The notes under the pieces: model-generated
Told to the model about the DNA's origin: nothing
Database searches by the model: none
What the model saw: only the letters and a program-made list of their open reading frames with translations
Made by a program: the position numbers and the translations under genes
Part shown: piece after piece, positions 9,250-19,280 of the stretch
Layout: each line of letters opens with the position of its first letter
Numbering within the stretch: the stretch's first letter is position 1
From: Sipunculus nudus
Taxonomy: Eukaryota > Annelida > Sipuncula > Golfingiida > Sipunculidae
DNA length: 64,000 bases
Direction: 5' to 3'
Assembly (NCBI GenBank): GCA_026874595.1
Contig: CM049309.1
Span: 19,161,576 to 19,225,575 of the forward strand

Positions 9250-12200
9250 CAATTACAGCATCACAGAACACACAAGCCATATGTTGATGGGGCATGCACA
9301 GGACTTGTAGCCCCACTGTGCCGTAATACACTTGTACTGAAAGTAAGGGGCCGTACTGTTAATGGCCTGGTGGACACTGGTGCCTCAGTCTCATGCATTT
9401 CAATTGGACTATTAAGAAACCTAAAACTTTATGGACAGCTCAGTGCAGCAAGGATACCTGCTATTATTGGTGTAAGTGGCGTTATGCAATCAGCTTTAGG
9501 CTCAGTAAATCTTACTATGTCAATCGGTGGACTTCAAATATCTCAACAGTTCCATGTATTTGAGGAGCTACACTGCCAAATGATACTAGGCATGGACTTT
9601 CTTGAGGCAAACAAGGCTAAAATTGACCTGGCCACTGGTCATCTCTCTCTGCAGGATGGACTATCTGAACATGTTTTAGAGGACCCCGTTTTACCAGGCT
9701 CCATGGTAAGAACTGTATCTTTAGTCACTATACCTGCAAACTCAGAATGTGATCTACCAGTGAAGGTAAGAGGGCGGCCAGGACAAGAGGTACTACTGCA
9801 GCCCCTGTCACACTTACCCGAAAAACTTAACCTGATGGGAGCCAGATGCTTAGCCAAAATTAGGAGAGGAAAAACAGTTTATAAATTACTCAACCCTACA
9901 AATGAAGATGTACACATTAGACCAGGGCAGACAGTAGCAGTAGCACAACCTATTCCTGCTGATAATGTAATTACTCCTAAGCCGGTGTGTTGCAATATGG
10001 GGGCTATGCCAGGTCAAGAACTAGCAGATGGCAAGGTCAACTTGTCCCCAGTCAACAGGTCATGCGAGGACACTGAAGAGAGTCAGTGGATACAGGCTGC
10101 TGAAAGTTTGGGGTTTACGCTGTCAGACACAGACTTGTCAGAGCAAGAAAGAACTAAATTCAAGGCATTCCTTGGCAAAAACAGAGATTTGTTTGCAACA
10201 AATTTATCAGAACTGGGATGTACTGATCTTTACCATCATCGTATTGAAACAGGAGATGCCTTACCACAACGCCAGCGATTTTACAGAACAACCACTGCAC
10301 AAAAAGCTGAAATAGAGCGACAAGTGGAGGAGATGCTTCAAAACGACATCATAGAACCATCAATGTCTGACTGGTACAGCCCTGTTGTGCTAGTCAAAAA
10401 GGGGACCGGTTTTCGCTTTGCTGTGGACTATCGTCGACTAAATAAAGTCACCAAGCCGCAAATATTTCCGCTGCCTAGGCTGGATGATCTGTTGGATACT
10501 GTGGGTGAGTCTTCTGCAAAGTGCTTTACCTCATTAGATTTAGCCTCAGGATTTTGGCAAATCCCCTTGGACCCTGAAACTAAACACAAAAGTGCCTTCA
10601 TAACACACCATGGACTTTTTCAATTCAAGAAACTCGCGTTTGGCTTAATGAACGCCCCAATGTCATTCCAAATGGTATTAAACAAAGTGTTACAGGGACT
10701 AAATTGGAAACATGCCTTGGTCTACATAGATGACATTTTAGTGTTTAGTAAAACATTTGAAGAGCACCTGCAACACCTAAATGGAGTGTTTAGTCGTCTC
10801 AGAGGAGCTGGACTGAGGATGAACCCAAGCAAGTGTCACTTTGCAAGAAAAACCATCAAGTACCTGGGACATGTGATTACCCCTCAAGGCATAACAGTGG
10901 ACACTGACAAGACAAACCTGGTGCAAACCTTTCCAGTTCCAACAAACAAGCATGATGTTCGCAGCTTTCTCGGTATGTGCAATTACTATCGACGTTTTGT
11001 TAAAGGTTTCGCTGAAATCGCTGCCCCCCTCAACAAACTGCTGCAGAAAAATACCAAGTTCAAATGGACTGATACCTGTGAGCTAGCCTTTCAACAACTA
11101 AAACAGGCTTTAACGTCTAGACCTGTCCTAGCGTATCCCAATTTAAGTAAGCCCTTTCTCCTGTCAACTGACGCTTCAGGTGAAGCAATCGGATATATCC
11201 TGGGGCAAAAAGATGATAGTGGTTTGGAGCACCCCATAGCATATGGAGGTCGGTCATTGCACCCAGCTGAAAAACAATGGTCAATAACTGAAAGAGAAGG
11301 ACTAGCTATCATTGAAGGTGTCAAAGCATTCCATCCCTACTTGGCAAACCAGCATTTCACTGTGCTCACGGATCATGTGGCATTAAAATGGTTGAAGGAA
11401 ATAAAGCAATCCACAGGACGATTACTGAGATGGTCTCTGCAGCTGCAAGGTTACCAGTTTGATATAGAACATAAACCTGGACGTAAACACCAGAACGCGG
11501 ATGCTCTCTCGAGACGAAGAGACATGCAAGAAGAGATAGACAACAGTCCTGGAGAGATGCAAGTGTGTCAAACTGACATAGTCATAGAGCATGAGGAAAG
11601 ACCAGGATGTGAAATAGTGGAAGTAAACCTGTGTTTTGAAGATGACAGCAATAATCATAGTCAAGCACAAACAGTATTTAGTGTGGTGGAGCAGGTATCA
11701 GCTGACCTAGAAAAAAACGAGTTTGTCAAAGAAAGGCATGATGCTCTAGTTATGCAACAACGTGATTGTCCTGATCTAGGTCCCATCTGGCAATACCTGG
11801 TGAACATGCAGTTACCTGATAACCAACAAAAAGCAAACCGAGTGGTCGCCGAAAGCCAGCAATACACAGTTATAGACGGGATTCTTTATCATCTGTGGGA
11901 TCGCCGAGCTAAGAAACTCCCAAAAGACATTAGGATTAAGCAGCAGTTAGCCATCCCACAAGTCCTCAGGAAGGAATTATTGGAAGGACACCATGACAGT
12001 CTGGCAGGTGGGGCTCACCAGGGATTTGAGCGTACCTATGCTTCCCTGACCTCAAAATATTACTGGCCTGGAATGTATGCCGATACACAAAACTATGTCA
12101 AGACCTGTGAAGTCTGCCAGGCTGTGAAACAGCCAACGCACAAATATCCAGCACCACTCCACCCACTTCCTATTGCAAAACTGTTCCAGCGCTGGCATAT

Positions 12201-13566
12201 GGACATTTTGGGGCCTGTGAACCCAGATCACCAAGGTAACCGTTATATTCTCTTAATAGTGGACAGCTTCTCAAGATGGCCAGAAGCATTCCCACTAAAA
12301 GGTCAAACTGCAGCAGAAATAGCAGATGTTTTGTTTACCAACATCATAGCCCGCTATGGAGCCCCCACCACCCTAGTGTCAGACAGAGGCAGGAATTTTA
12401 TGTCGGGACTGATAAATGAATTATGTAAGCGATTGGAGATCAAACATCACTTTACAAGTGCATATCACCCACAGACAAACAGCACATGTGAGCGATTCAA
12501 CCGTACCCTTGCACAGGCACTGAAAGCCTATGTTGACAAAGAACAACGGAACTGGTCTGATATTCTACCTGGCATTCTCATGGCTTACAGAAAGACACCT
12601 GCTGTAAACTCAACACAGTTTTCACCTTTTGAAATATTATTTGGCAGAGAAATGCGCGCACCAGTGGACACTATGTTGGATATACCAGAAAGTTTGCCAA
12701 ATGCATTCAGTGATTATGTCACCAAATTACAGGAGAAACTGGACATAATTCACCAAACAGCTCAGGAAAACATACTGAAAGCACAGTCTCACTATGAGAA
12801 GTACTACAATAGAAGTGCACAGGAACCAGCATTTAAATTAGGAGATCGAGTCTGGATGTTTAACCCTGCCATCCCAAAAGGTAAATCCAGCAAGCTTCAC
12901 AAGTTCTGGCAAGGTCCATATTACATCAGTGACCTTGGACCCAACCATACCTACAAAATACACAGCTGTGAAAGCCATCAGGCTCTGAAATCATTAGTGC
13001 ATGCAAATCGTTTAAAACCATACAATGATCCTGAAGGGCGTCGGAGTCACTTGCAACCAGAGCCTGCTGTTCGCAAACCAGATAACCATAGTGCGCAGTC
13101 AGACACGGACCAGAACCAAAGTGATCATAGTGAACAAAATTCAAGCCCTGAAGAGGTGTCAACCCATAGTGAGCAGTGTGACAATGATAATGGTGATACC
13201 ATAGAACATAACAAAAGAGATAATGGTGATACCGTGGAACATAACCAAGGTGATAATGGTGATACCGTGGAACATAACCAAGGTGATAATGCACCAGAAC
13301 ATAAACAAAGTGATAATGGTGACACAGAGGGACATACCCAAAGTGATAATGATGATAGTGATACTGTGGAGTGGGCTGAGGTTGAAAAACTGCTTTCATC
13401 AAGCAGGTACAAAGGTCGTCTGCTGTTTAAGGTCAAGTGGGCAGACCAGAGCCAGACCACATGGGAGCCAGCAGAGAACCTACCCCAGTTCATGGTGAGG
13501 GAATACCAGATCCACAGGACTCAAGCAGGCAAAGCCAGAAAAAGGCGTAAAAACAGACGGCAGTGA
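9250..13566 (+). CDS. pol: Pol polyprotein (PR-RT-RH-IN-chromodomain)
   Basis: 1,438 codons, open from just after the gag UGA. Residue numbers count 9250 as codon 1. Protease: LVDTGAS, catalytic D at 42 (9373). RT: YRRLN motif, LDLASGFWQI block and YIDD at 492-495 (10723-10734). RNase H: STDAS aspartate at 641, with NADALSRR near its end. Integrase: zinc finger H915-X7-H923-X29-C953-X2-C956, then catalytic D985, D1045 and E1081 (D,D35E). A WQGPYYI stretch near 12910 matches the GPY/F module. The tail has acidic repeats, then a chromodomain (about 1371-1420) and a basic end. All key residues are present and no frameshift or stop is seen. There is no own start near 9250 (the earliest nominal start is GTG 9370, inside the protease motif), so expression depends on readthrough from gag. 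Confidence 0.94.
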   Translation, partial: QLQHHRTHKPYVDGACTGLVAPLCRNTLVLKVRGRTVNGLVDTGASVSCISIGLLRNLKLYGQLSAARIPAIIGVSGVMQSALGSVNLTMSIGGLQISQQFHVFEELHCQMILGMDFLEANKAKIDLATGHLSLQDGLSEHVLEDPVLPGSMVRTVSLVTIPANSECDLPVKVRGRPGQEVLLQPLSHLPEKLNLMGARCLAKIRRGKTVYKLLNPTNEDVHIRPGQTVAVAQPIPADNVITPKPVCCNMGAMPGQELADGKVNLSPVNRSCEDTEESQWIQAAESLGFTLSDTDLSEQERTKFKAFLGKNRDLFATNLSELGCTDLYHHRIETGDALPQRQRFYRTTTAQKAEIERQVEEMLQNDIIEPSMSDWYSPVVLVKKGTGFRFAVDYRRLNKVTKPQIFPLPRLDDLLDTVGESSAKCFTSLDLASGFWQIPLDPETKHKSAFITHHGLFQFKKLAFGLMNAPMSFQMVLNKVLQGLNWKHALVYIDDILVFSKTFEEHLQHLNGVFSRLRGAGLRMNPSKCHFARKTIKYLGHVITPQGITVDTDKTNLVQTFPVPTNKHDVRSFLGMCNYYRRFVKGFAEIAAPLNKLLQKNTKFKWTDTCELAFQQLKQALTSRPVLAYPNLSKPFLLSTDASGEAIGYILGQKDDSGLEHPIAYGGRSLHPAEKQWSITEREGLAIIEGVKAFHPYLANQHFTVLTDHVALKWLKEIKQSTGRLLRWSLQLQGYQFDIEHKPGRKHQNADALSRRRDMQEEIDNSPGEMQVCQTDIVIEHEERPGCEIVEVNLCFEDDSNNHSQAQTVFSVVEQVSADLEKNEFVKERHDALVMQQRDCPDLGPIWQYLVNMQLPDNQQKANRVVAESQQYTVIDGILYHLWDRRAKKLPKDIRIKQQLAIPQVLRKELLEGHHDSLAGGAHQGFERTYASLTSKYYWPGMYADTQNYVKTCEVCQAVKQPTHKYPAPLHPLPIAKLFQRWHMDILGPVNPDHQGNRYILLIVDSFSRWPEAFPLKGQTAAEIADVLFTNIIARYGAPTTLVSDRGRNFMSGLINELCKRLEIKHHFTSAYHPQTNSTCERFNRTLAQALKAYVDKEQRNWSDILPGILMAYRKTPAVNSTQFSPFEILFGREMRAPVDTMLDIPESLPNAFSDYVTKLQEKLDIIHQTAQENILKAQSHYEKYYNRSAQEPAFKLGDRVWMFNPAIPKGKSSKLHKFWQGPYYISDLGPNHTYKIHSCESHQALKSLVHANRLKPYNDPEGRRSHLQPEPAVRKPDNHSAQSDTDQNQSDHSEQNSSPEEVSTHSEQCDNDNGDTIEHNKRDNGDTVEHNQGDNGDTVEHNQGDNAPEHKQSDNGDTEGHTQSDNDDSDTVEWAEVEKLLSSSRYKGRLLFKVKWADQSQTTWEPAENLPQFMVREYQIHRTQAGKARKRRKNRRQ
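9288..9321 (+). promoter_or_regulatory. Possible RNA structure downstream of the leaky stop
   Basis: TGGGGC (9288-9293) can pair with GCCCCA (9310-9315), and GCACAG (9296-9301) with CTGTGC (9316-9321). The order of the arms is that of a pseudoknot, but with almost no third loop, so both stems together would be strained; they may be alternative hairpins. It starts 38 nt after the UGA, farther than in murine leukaemia virus. A role in readthrough is a guess. Confidence 0.3.
13186..13350 (+). repeat. In-frame ~33-bp repeats before the chromodomain
   Basis: Units of 30-33 bp based on GATAATGGTGATACCGTGGA repeat about five times and encode 11-residue acidic units of the type DNGDTVEHNQG. They link the integrase C-terminal region to the chromodomain and would form a flexible, negatively charged spacer. 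Two neighbouring units are nearly identical, suggesting recent slippage. Confidence 0.85.
13360..13515 (+). other. Chromodomain coding segment at the Pol C-terminus
   Basis: Encodes VEKLLSSSRYKGRLLFKVKW, then WEPAENL and a hydrophobic-aromatic end. This is the chromodomain pattern: a beta strand with YxVKW-like core, then TWEPxxNL. In chromoviruses this domain guides integration toward modified histones. The segment is followed by a strongly basic tail. The residue equivalent to the middle cage aromatic (W of VKW) is present; an N-terminal aromatic is not obvious, as in many group II chromodomains. Confidence 0.8.
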
Positions 13567-13972
13567 CCGTGAACATTCTATAAATTTTCAATATATATGT
13601 GTACTACTGATTGCTTAGTAATATGGTCTTAATGAAACAACCAAAGTCAATGAACCCCTGTCAGTGAATATTCTATCTATTTGCTTAACAGATTTTTGAT
13701 TATACTCTTTGCTGGGACTTATTGAGTGCTTACAAATGGATTAATGTGTATACATGTGTCAATGGACTACTCTGGATGATTAAGGTTTCTGCTGCATGGT
13801 AAGATGTTTAATGTTAAGACTGATTTAATATGTGGGTTAGCAATCCTTGCATCTTATATCTTTTTTTTTTATTATTCTATTATGTTATCATAAATGTTCT
13901 GCTATATACTTAAGTAATCTCTTGTTAGCTACCGTATATTTATTACTTTAATTTAATTTGGGGTCCAAATTT
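13567..13972 (+). other. 3' untranslated region of the retrotransposon
   Basis: About 400 bp of AT-rich sequence between the pol stop (13564-13566) and the purine tract. It has a T10 run at 13861-13870 and no open frame, so there is no env or accessory gene. Confidence 0.7.
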
Positions 13973-13989
13973 GGAGGGGCAGTAGGAAA
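13973..13989 (+). promoter_or_regulatory. Polypurine tract
   Basis: GGAGGGGCAGTAGGAAA is purine-rich and ends one base before the 3' LTR. It would resist RNase H and prime plus-strand DNA. Two pyrimidines interrupt it (C and T). Confidence 0.75.
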
Positions 13990-13990
13990 T

Positions 13991-14562
13991 TGTAGCAAGC
14001 TCAACTTAACTGTTAGGCTATAGTTCTTTGTTCTGGGCCCTGTGTTTCCAGGATGAATTCAAGAGCTTAGATCACAGGGAAGGGAATGTCATATACACAC
14101 CAAATTTTACACATACAACCTATCCTATATATATTTAAAGTATCTACTGTCTTTTCATATCTAGATTTTATTATTTCTCAGTATTTTAAATGATTATGCT
14201 TTTTCCAGGAATAATATTTGGATTATTTGTAATATCTCATTAGTCCTTGAATGTTCAGCTTTTAAATTTGAGATACATAAGCATAAACCAGATTACATTA
14301 AGTATTGTAAGTTTTATGAGTTTTCATCAAGTAGTTCAGATGATATATATAATTATTTGTTTTTAGAAACACAGCTTTAGGTTATTAGGTTAGCCGTGTG
14401 GCCCTCAGCAGGGGGTGCTTCGTTCAGGTCCGCACAGGACTTATTTAATGACCCGTCCTGCTGGGCAGAGGGGGTCCAGCTATCTGTATCTGACAAGTCA
14501 ACATTAAATGTGATCAACAGCCAGCCTGTCTTCTTTGTGTATAGCATACAGCCCGTGCTACA
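13991..14562 (+). repeat. 3' LTR
   Basis: 572 bp, TGTAGC...GCTACA, apparently identical to the 5' LTR at a constant offset. Since both LTRs are copied from one template at insertion, absence of differences means an insertion too recent to have gathered mutations, or later gene conversion. Confidence 0.95.
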
Positions 14563-14566
14563 CAAG
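14563..14566. repeat. Right target-site duplication CAAG
   Basis: Matches 7756-7759. The flanking sequence continues the older interrupted element on both sides. Confidence 0.85.
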
Positions 14567-14815
14567 GAACGAGTAGTTAAATTTGGGGGGTGATCTGGAA
14601 CACCATCTGGATTCAGGAATTTGTTAAGAAAATGCTGCGTTTCTGACAATGCCATATGGGGGTAATCATCTGCTTTGTTAAGTTTGTTGCCATTAGATGG
14701 CACTCAGAGTCAGCATTCTATTACCTTCAAAGACTTTCTTGCTCTGATTATTAAACATTTCTGACAAAGCCATATGGCGGTAATGAGCTGCCTTGGTGGA
14801 GGTTTGTGCTCTACG
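14567..14815. mobile_element. Older inverted-repeat element, right part
   Basis: Continuation of the element begun at 7631. Its right end CCTTGGTGGAGGTTTG (14791-14806) is the inverted partner of the left end. It also holds two direct copies of a TTTCTGACAA-GCCATATGG-GGTAAT segment (about 14638 and 14758), about 120 bp apart. Confidence 0.65.
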
Positions 14816-16797
14816 AGTGCTTTTCTTGTTTGTTATTTTGCCTATGAGGCACTGGTAGGCACTGATGCAAGGATGTTAAGATCTCAGAACTGTCCTGGGA
14901 GTCTGTTTAAACGTTTAAAATTTCAGTATTTCATTTGTATTACCTAAACAGTCACTTTGGAACCACTCAACATGTAAATATTCTGAAAGCTAAAAATATT
15001 CTATACAATATGGTATTTAAAATCTTGGGGATTTCCTAGAACTGGTTGAAATTTAAAAACAATGTTACTAGTTTTATTTATATTTTTCATCTTTAAACTA
15101 TTTCTTAGCCAATTACAGCCTCAAAACATCCCATTTTACTGTACAGAATTGTAAAACTTCTATTCTAAAATGCATTTTTATACATCTGCTTATCTTGAAT
15201 GAGGGACCCAGCTTATAAATGCCAAAATTTAAAAAATAAATTCACTTGTGTACATTTAAAACTAAATTAACCTATGAAATCAAAATTTTGATAATTATAA
15301 CCGCAAATAATATAAAATTCAGGGGGAGGGTGCCTATATGTCAAACTGATGCAACAAGATATCAAGTAGCTGCCACAGCTTTGCCAGAAAAAGTTTTAAT
15401 CAAATATCTGAAATTCATGAAAATATTTTAAAATCTAGATAAAATCAACTAGTATAAAAATCCAAAACTTTCTTACTCCCAGAATGTAGAGCATCATATA
15501 TAAACATATATTCTGCTTTTAGAATATGTACAAATCAAGGGGTCCCAGACGAATGGTCTTTAGAATATTATGAAAAAACTTGAACAAAGCGTACGCCTGC
15601 TTTTCAGACAGTTCTGAGGCATTAATTCAGAAGCCTTAATTAACCACTATGCCGTGTCCCCTTTAACACTGGTTTATTCACCCAGTTGCTGTTCATGCTT
15701 TAACTAGTATGTCTTCTTCACTAATTACCTGTATTTGAGTCTATCTGAGCTTCCAGCCCTGACAGTGATGGTACTGCTGTAAATAGATGAGCTGTTGATT
15801 GGCTCTCATACACTTGCTCCATCTGTTGTTCAAGGGGGAAACAAAAGCAAGATTTTTTTTTTCTCTCCAAGGCCGTATTGTACGTTCCTTTTTCAAGGTC
15901 TCTTACTGCTACAAATAATGCAGCGGAGCCAACAGTGCCAATGAATTACAATTTATATGTGTTGTTTTTAAAATACAACTATGTTTTGGTGTAAATATAA
16001 AATACAGTACTGTGTTTACTGTAACTGGGTTATTTATTTGTTTATGGAAATATAACTCCTAATCTTAAGAAAAACATCTATTATCTGAACCCTTGAGTAC
16101 TAATTATTTAAATATATGAGCAAATAACATAATTTAAATTTAATCAAGTATTTTTCTCTGATGTTGAACAAATATGACCAAATAAATATCAGAGGACAAA
16201 ATTTTGGTAACTTTTTTAGACTGACTGACTCTTTTTGCATAATTCCTGATAACTTTATCTCAATAAAAATTTTAACCAGTTTTTTAAATAAGTTTATGCA
16301 TTTTCTGTATATAAAGTAGTTTTGTACAGAGCGATACAATTAATTCATATGCATGTATGTATTAAAATAGCTATTATATGCAGTCTTCCCAATGCAATTT
16401 ATTTTTTTATTATAACAGATTTACATTCTTGTGACATATAATAGATATTTTTAGCACATATGAACCATGCAGAACATTTTTTAGATGGCAATAGAAAATC
16501 TTTGAAGCATTATAAAATATCTATGTATGTAATCGGATATACCATCAGGGGTGCTATGTTATCCTCCGATGTTTGTATCTGTCACACCAGTGTAACAACA
16601 GTGTTATTATTACAGACATGACAGTGCCAGTGTCTTTGCCTTGGGATAAGAGGTAGTATTTCGAAAAGCCCAAGAGAAAACCAGACGTCATCAGTTACAC
16701 CATCTCTGTATATTGCTATGTCAAGTATATGCTCAGAATTTGGTCTATTTTGCAGCAGTCAATGTTATTTCTGTTTATCTGTGTGTGTTACCGATAG
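14816..16797. other. AT-rich spacer, no feature seen
   Basis: Non-repetitive AT-rich sequence. Open frames here (for example 15246-15431 and 16100-16339 reverse) have low-complexity composition and no recognisable domain. Confidence 0.45.

Positions 16798-16842
<45 letters not shown>
16798..16842. repeat. (TTA)n microsatellite
   Basis: About 14 uninterrupted TTA/ATT units. It produces poly-Y and poly-L frames that are not genes. Confidence 0.95.
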
Positions 16843-16989
16843 CATGTATTTATATAGCACAAAATTCACACAGAGAGCATGCTCTAATGTGCTTTACATA
16901 AAAAGAGGTAAGTATAATATTAAAATGACACAGCATGAATTTATAGATGAATAGATAATGATAGCAAAAACACTAGAATCTATTATCAA

Positions 16990-18575
16990 CTAGAATACGG
17001 GTAGTCGACAAGCGACTACTTGTATCCGCCTAAATCAGAGTGGAACGGGTGAAGTGTTGCATATTAGCATGGATATTTTAACCCATGGCAGACAAACAGA
17101 TGGGAGCTGTGCAAACATGGCTGCAGGTGGCGCCACCAGTTTTGCGTATGATAAAGAGCTATGTGAGATTTATACACATGCAAAATTTTGGCCCAATCGG
17201 TCAAACGGTTCCCTAGATATGAGCTTGGATGTCGCAGCGTAAACTTGATTGTAGGTGGCGCCACCTGTCATAAAATCAGAAAAGCTATCCAGGATGTATA
17301 AGCATGCCAAATTTCAGGTGAATTAGTCAAACCACTGCAGAAATATGAGTGATTTTAACCCAAGGCAGAAGAACAGATGGACACTGTGCAAACATGGTTG
17401 CAGGTGGTGCCACCATTTTCGGTGTATGTTATAAAGCTCTCCAAGGGCTACATTTGTGCAAAAAAATTTTCCTGATCGGTCAAACGGTTCCTGAGATATG
17501 AGCTTGGATGTCTGCAGCGTAAACGTGAATGTAGGTGGCGCCACCTGTCATAAAATCAGAAAAGCTATCCAGGATGTATACGCATGCTAAATTTCAGGTG
17601 AATTAGTCAAGTCACTGCAGAGATATGAGTGATTTTAACCCAAGGCAGACAAACAGATGGACACTGTGCAAACATGGTTGCAGGTAGCGCCACCATTTTT
17701 GGTGTATGTTATAAAGCTCTCCAAGGGCTACATTTGTGCAAAAGAATTTTCCTGATCGGTCAAACGGTTCCTGAGATATGACTTTTGATGTCTGCAGCGT
17801 AAACGTGAATGTAGGTGGCGCCACCTGTCATAAAATCAGAAAAGCTATCCAGGATGTATACGCATGCCCAATTTCAGGTGAATTAGTCAAGTCACTGCAG
17901 AGATATGAGTGATTTTAACCCAAGGCAGACGAACAGATGGACACTGTGCAAACATGGTTGCAGGTGGCGCCACCATTTTTGGTGTATGTTATAAAGCTGT
18001 CCAAGGGCTACATTTGTGCAAAAGAATTTTCCTGATCGGTCAAACGGTTCCCGAGATATGAGCTTGGATGTCTGCAGCGTAAACGTGAATGTAGGTGGCG
18101 CCACCTGTCATAAAATCAGAAAAGCTATCCAGGATGTTTACGCATGCCCAATTTCAGGTGAATTAGTCAAGTCACTGCAGAGATATGAGTGATTTTAACC
18201 CAAGGCAGACGAACAGATGGACACTGTGCAAACATGGTTGCAGGTGGCGCCACCATTTTTGGTGTATGTAATAAAGCTCTCCGAGGGCTACATTTGTGCA
18301 AAAAAATTTTCCTGATCGGTCAAACGGTTCCCGAGATATGTGGGTTTATGTGTGGAAACAGACGCACAAACGGACGCAGAGCGCAAAGGAAAGGTCAGAG
18401 GTCAAAACAAAATCGGGGCGCAGCAGTTCACATGTGACCCGAACATAATCCCGGGTTTCGGAAAATTCCGCCCAGCGGTTACGGAGGAGTTCTCCGGACA
18501 CCTACGCGGCGGCGGCGGCGGCGACCAGCTGAAAACATAGTCTCCGCAAAACTCTGTTTTGGCGGATACAATAAT
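16990..18575. mobile_element. Tandem-repeat element A1 with subterminal inverted repeats
   Basis: Begins CTAGAATACGGGTAGTCG. A 7-bp hairpin GTAGTCG/CGACTAC lies at 17001-17019. An inverted repeat TTGTATCCGCC (17020-17030) is matched by GGCGGATACAA (18561-18571), with further pairing inside (AATCAGAGT versus ACTCTGTTTT). The interior is five tandem units of 278-280 bp, then a unique GC-rich 3' segment with a short GGC run (about 18507-18520). There is no coding capacity. Subterminal inverted repeats, an end hairpin and a tandem core recall non-autonomous Helentron-type elements such as bivalve pearl elements; that link is inference. Confidence 0.75.
17073..18330 (+). repeat. 280-bp dimeric tandem array inside A1
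   Basis: The segment ATTTTAACCC recurs at 17073, 17351, 17631, 17911 and 18191 (periods 278, 280, 280, 280). Each unit holds two GGTGGCGCCACC-type palindromes (e.g. 17126-17137 and 17254-17265) followed by two diverged ~140-bp halves. Both halves share a GCTAT...CATGC-AAATTT...GTCAAAC...GATATGAG skeleton, so the unit is an old dimer that was later amplified as a whole. Confidence 0.85.
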
Positions 18576-19280
18576 GATAATAAAACTTAAATATGGTACA
18601 CCTTATGTGAGTTTTCCTGCTGGATGTAAAATATTTTTATTTGTAGCATAATGTTCTTAGAAACTGACCAGCCAGTGAAAAATACAAGGTATGATCTAGT
18701 TCAGTCATAGGCACATATAAACAGGTATGTTTATAAAACCTTTTTAAAGGCAGTCAGACTTTCAACTTTTCAGATGGAATCTGGTAAGGAATTCCACTCA
18801 TATGGTGAGGCATACTGCCACCCAAAATCCTGAAGGTCCCGCCACCCCAAAACCTGAATCTGGTTTTATAAGATTATTGCTGGATGAGAGTAGGGACCTG
18901 GTAGGTTTTTTTGTTGTAATATATTTGCAATGTAACCTGGAGCATTTCAATAGAGATAATGTTGCATTCCTCCCCCCCCCCCCCTCCCTGCCAATCAAGC
19001 TCATGGCAGTATACAAATGCTAACTACATGTTTAGATTTATAAAATGTTTCAATTTATTTGTTTTAGATACAGAATTCGATTATTTTGATGCATATGGTA
19101 CTTGCATGAAGGTAAAGTTTATATTATATTTTGCAGCATTCTGTACCTATCATTTGTTTCTATAATATAAATTTTGTATTATAAACTTTTACATGAATTA
19201 TGTAAATATTTTATCAGGTTAATTTTATGATATGTTCCCTAGTTATTCTGCCTAAATAAATATAATTCTAAAATGTTTAA
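18576..19280. other. Spacer with a short C run
   Basis: Unremarkable AT-rich DNA with a C run at about 18971-18983. No gene recognised. Confidence 0.45.

Larger units (their letters stand above)
7760..14562 (+). mobile_element. Complete Ty3/Gypsy-type LTR retrotransposon with chromodomain
   Basis: A 6,803-bp element with 572-bp LTRs that appear identical, a CAAG target duplication, a primer-binding site 3 nt inside the 5' LTR, Gag, Pol in the order protease-RT-RNase H-integrase-chromodomain, and a purine-rich tract before the 3' LTR. Integrase after RNase H is the Ty3/Gypsy order (Copia has it before RT). The C-terminal chromodomain is a chromovirus-like trait. No env-like frame is present. 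Both frames are uninterrupted apart from one in-frame UGA between gag and pol. Identical LTRs and open frames indicate a very recent insertion that could still be active. Placement in a named clade would need an RT tree. Confidence 0.95.

Noticed and set aside
12926-13498. Overlapping frames on the reverse strand and in another plus frame across the pol tail
   Set aside because: They are shadows of the in-frame 33-bp repeats; the pol frame has the domains.
9370-13566. Pol starting at the GTG at 9370
   Set aside because: GTG 9370 is the valine just before the protease DTG motif. The frame is open back to the gag UGA at 9247-9249, so a start there would truncate the protease region; readthrough from gag is the better explanation.
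16713-16954. Frames rich in tyrosine or leucine
   Set aside because: They cross the (TTA)n microsatellite.
17064-18437. Several 66-82 residue frames with the same sequence
   Set aside because: They are repeated per 280-bp unit of A1; the identical frames follow from tandem copying. The frames at 35446-36823 in A2 are rejected for the same reason.
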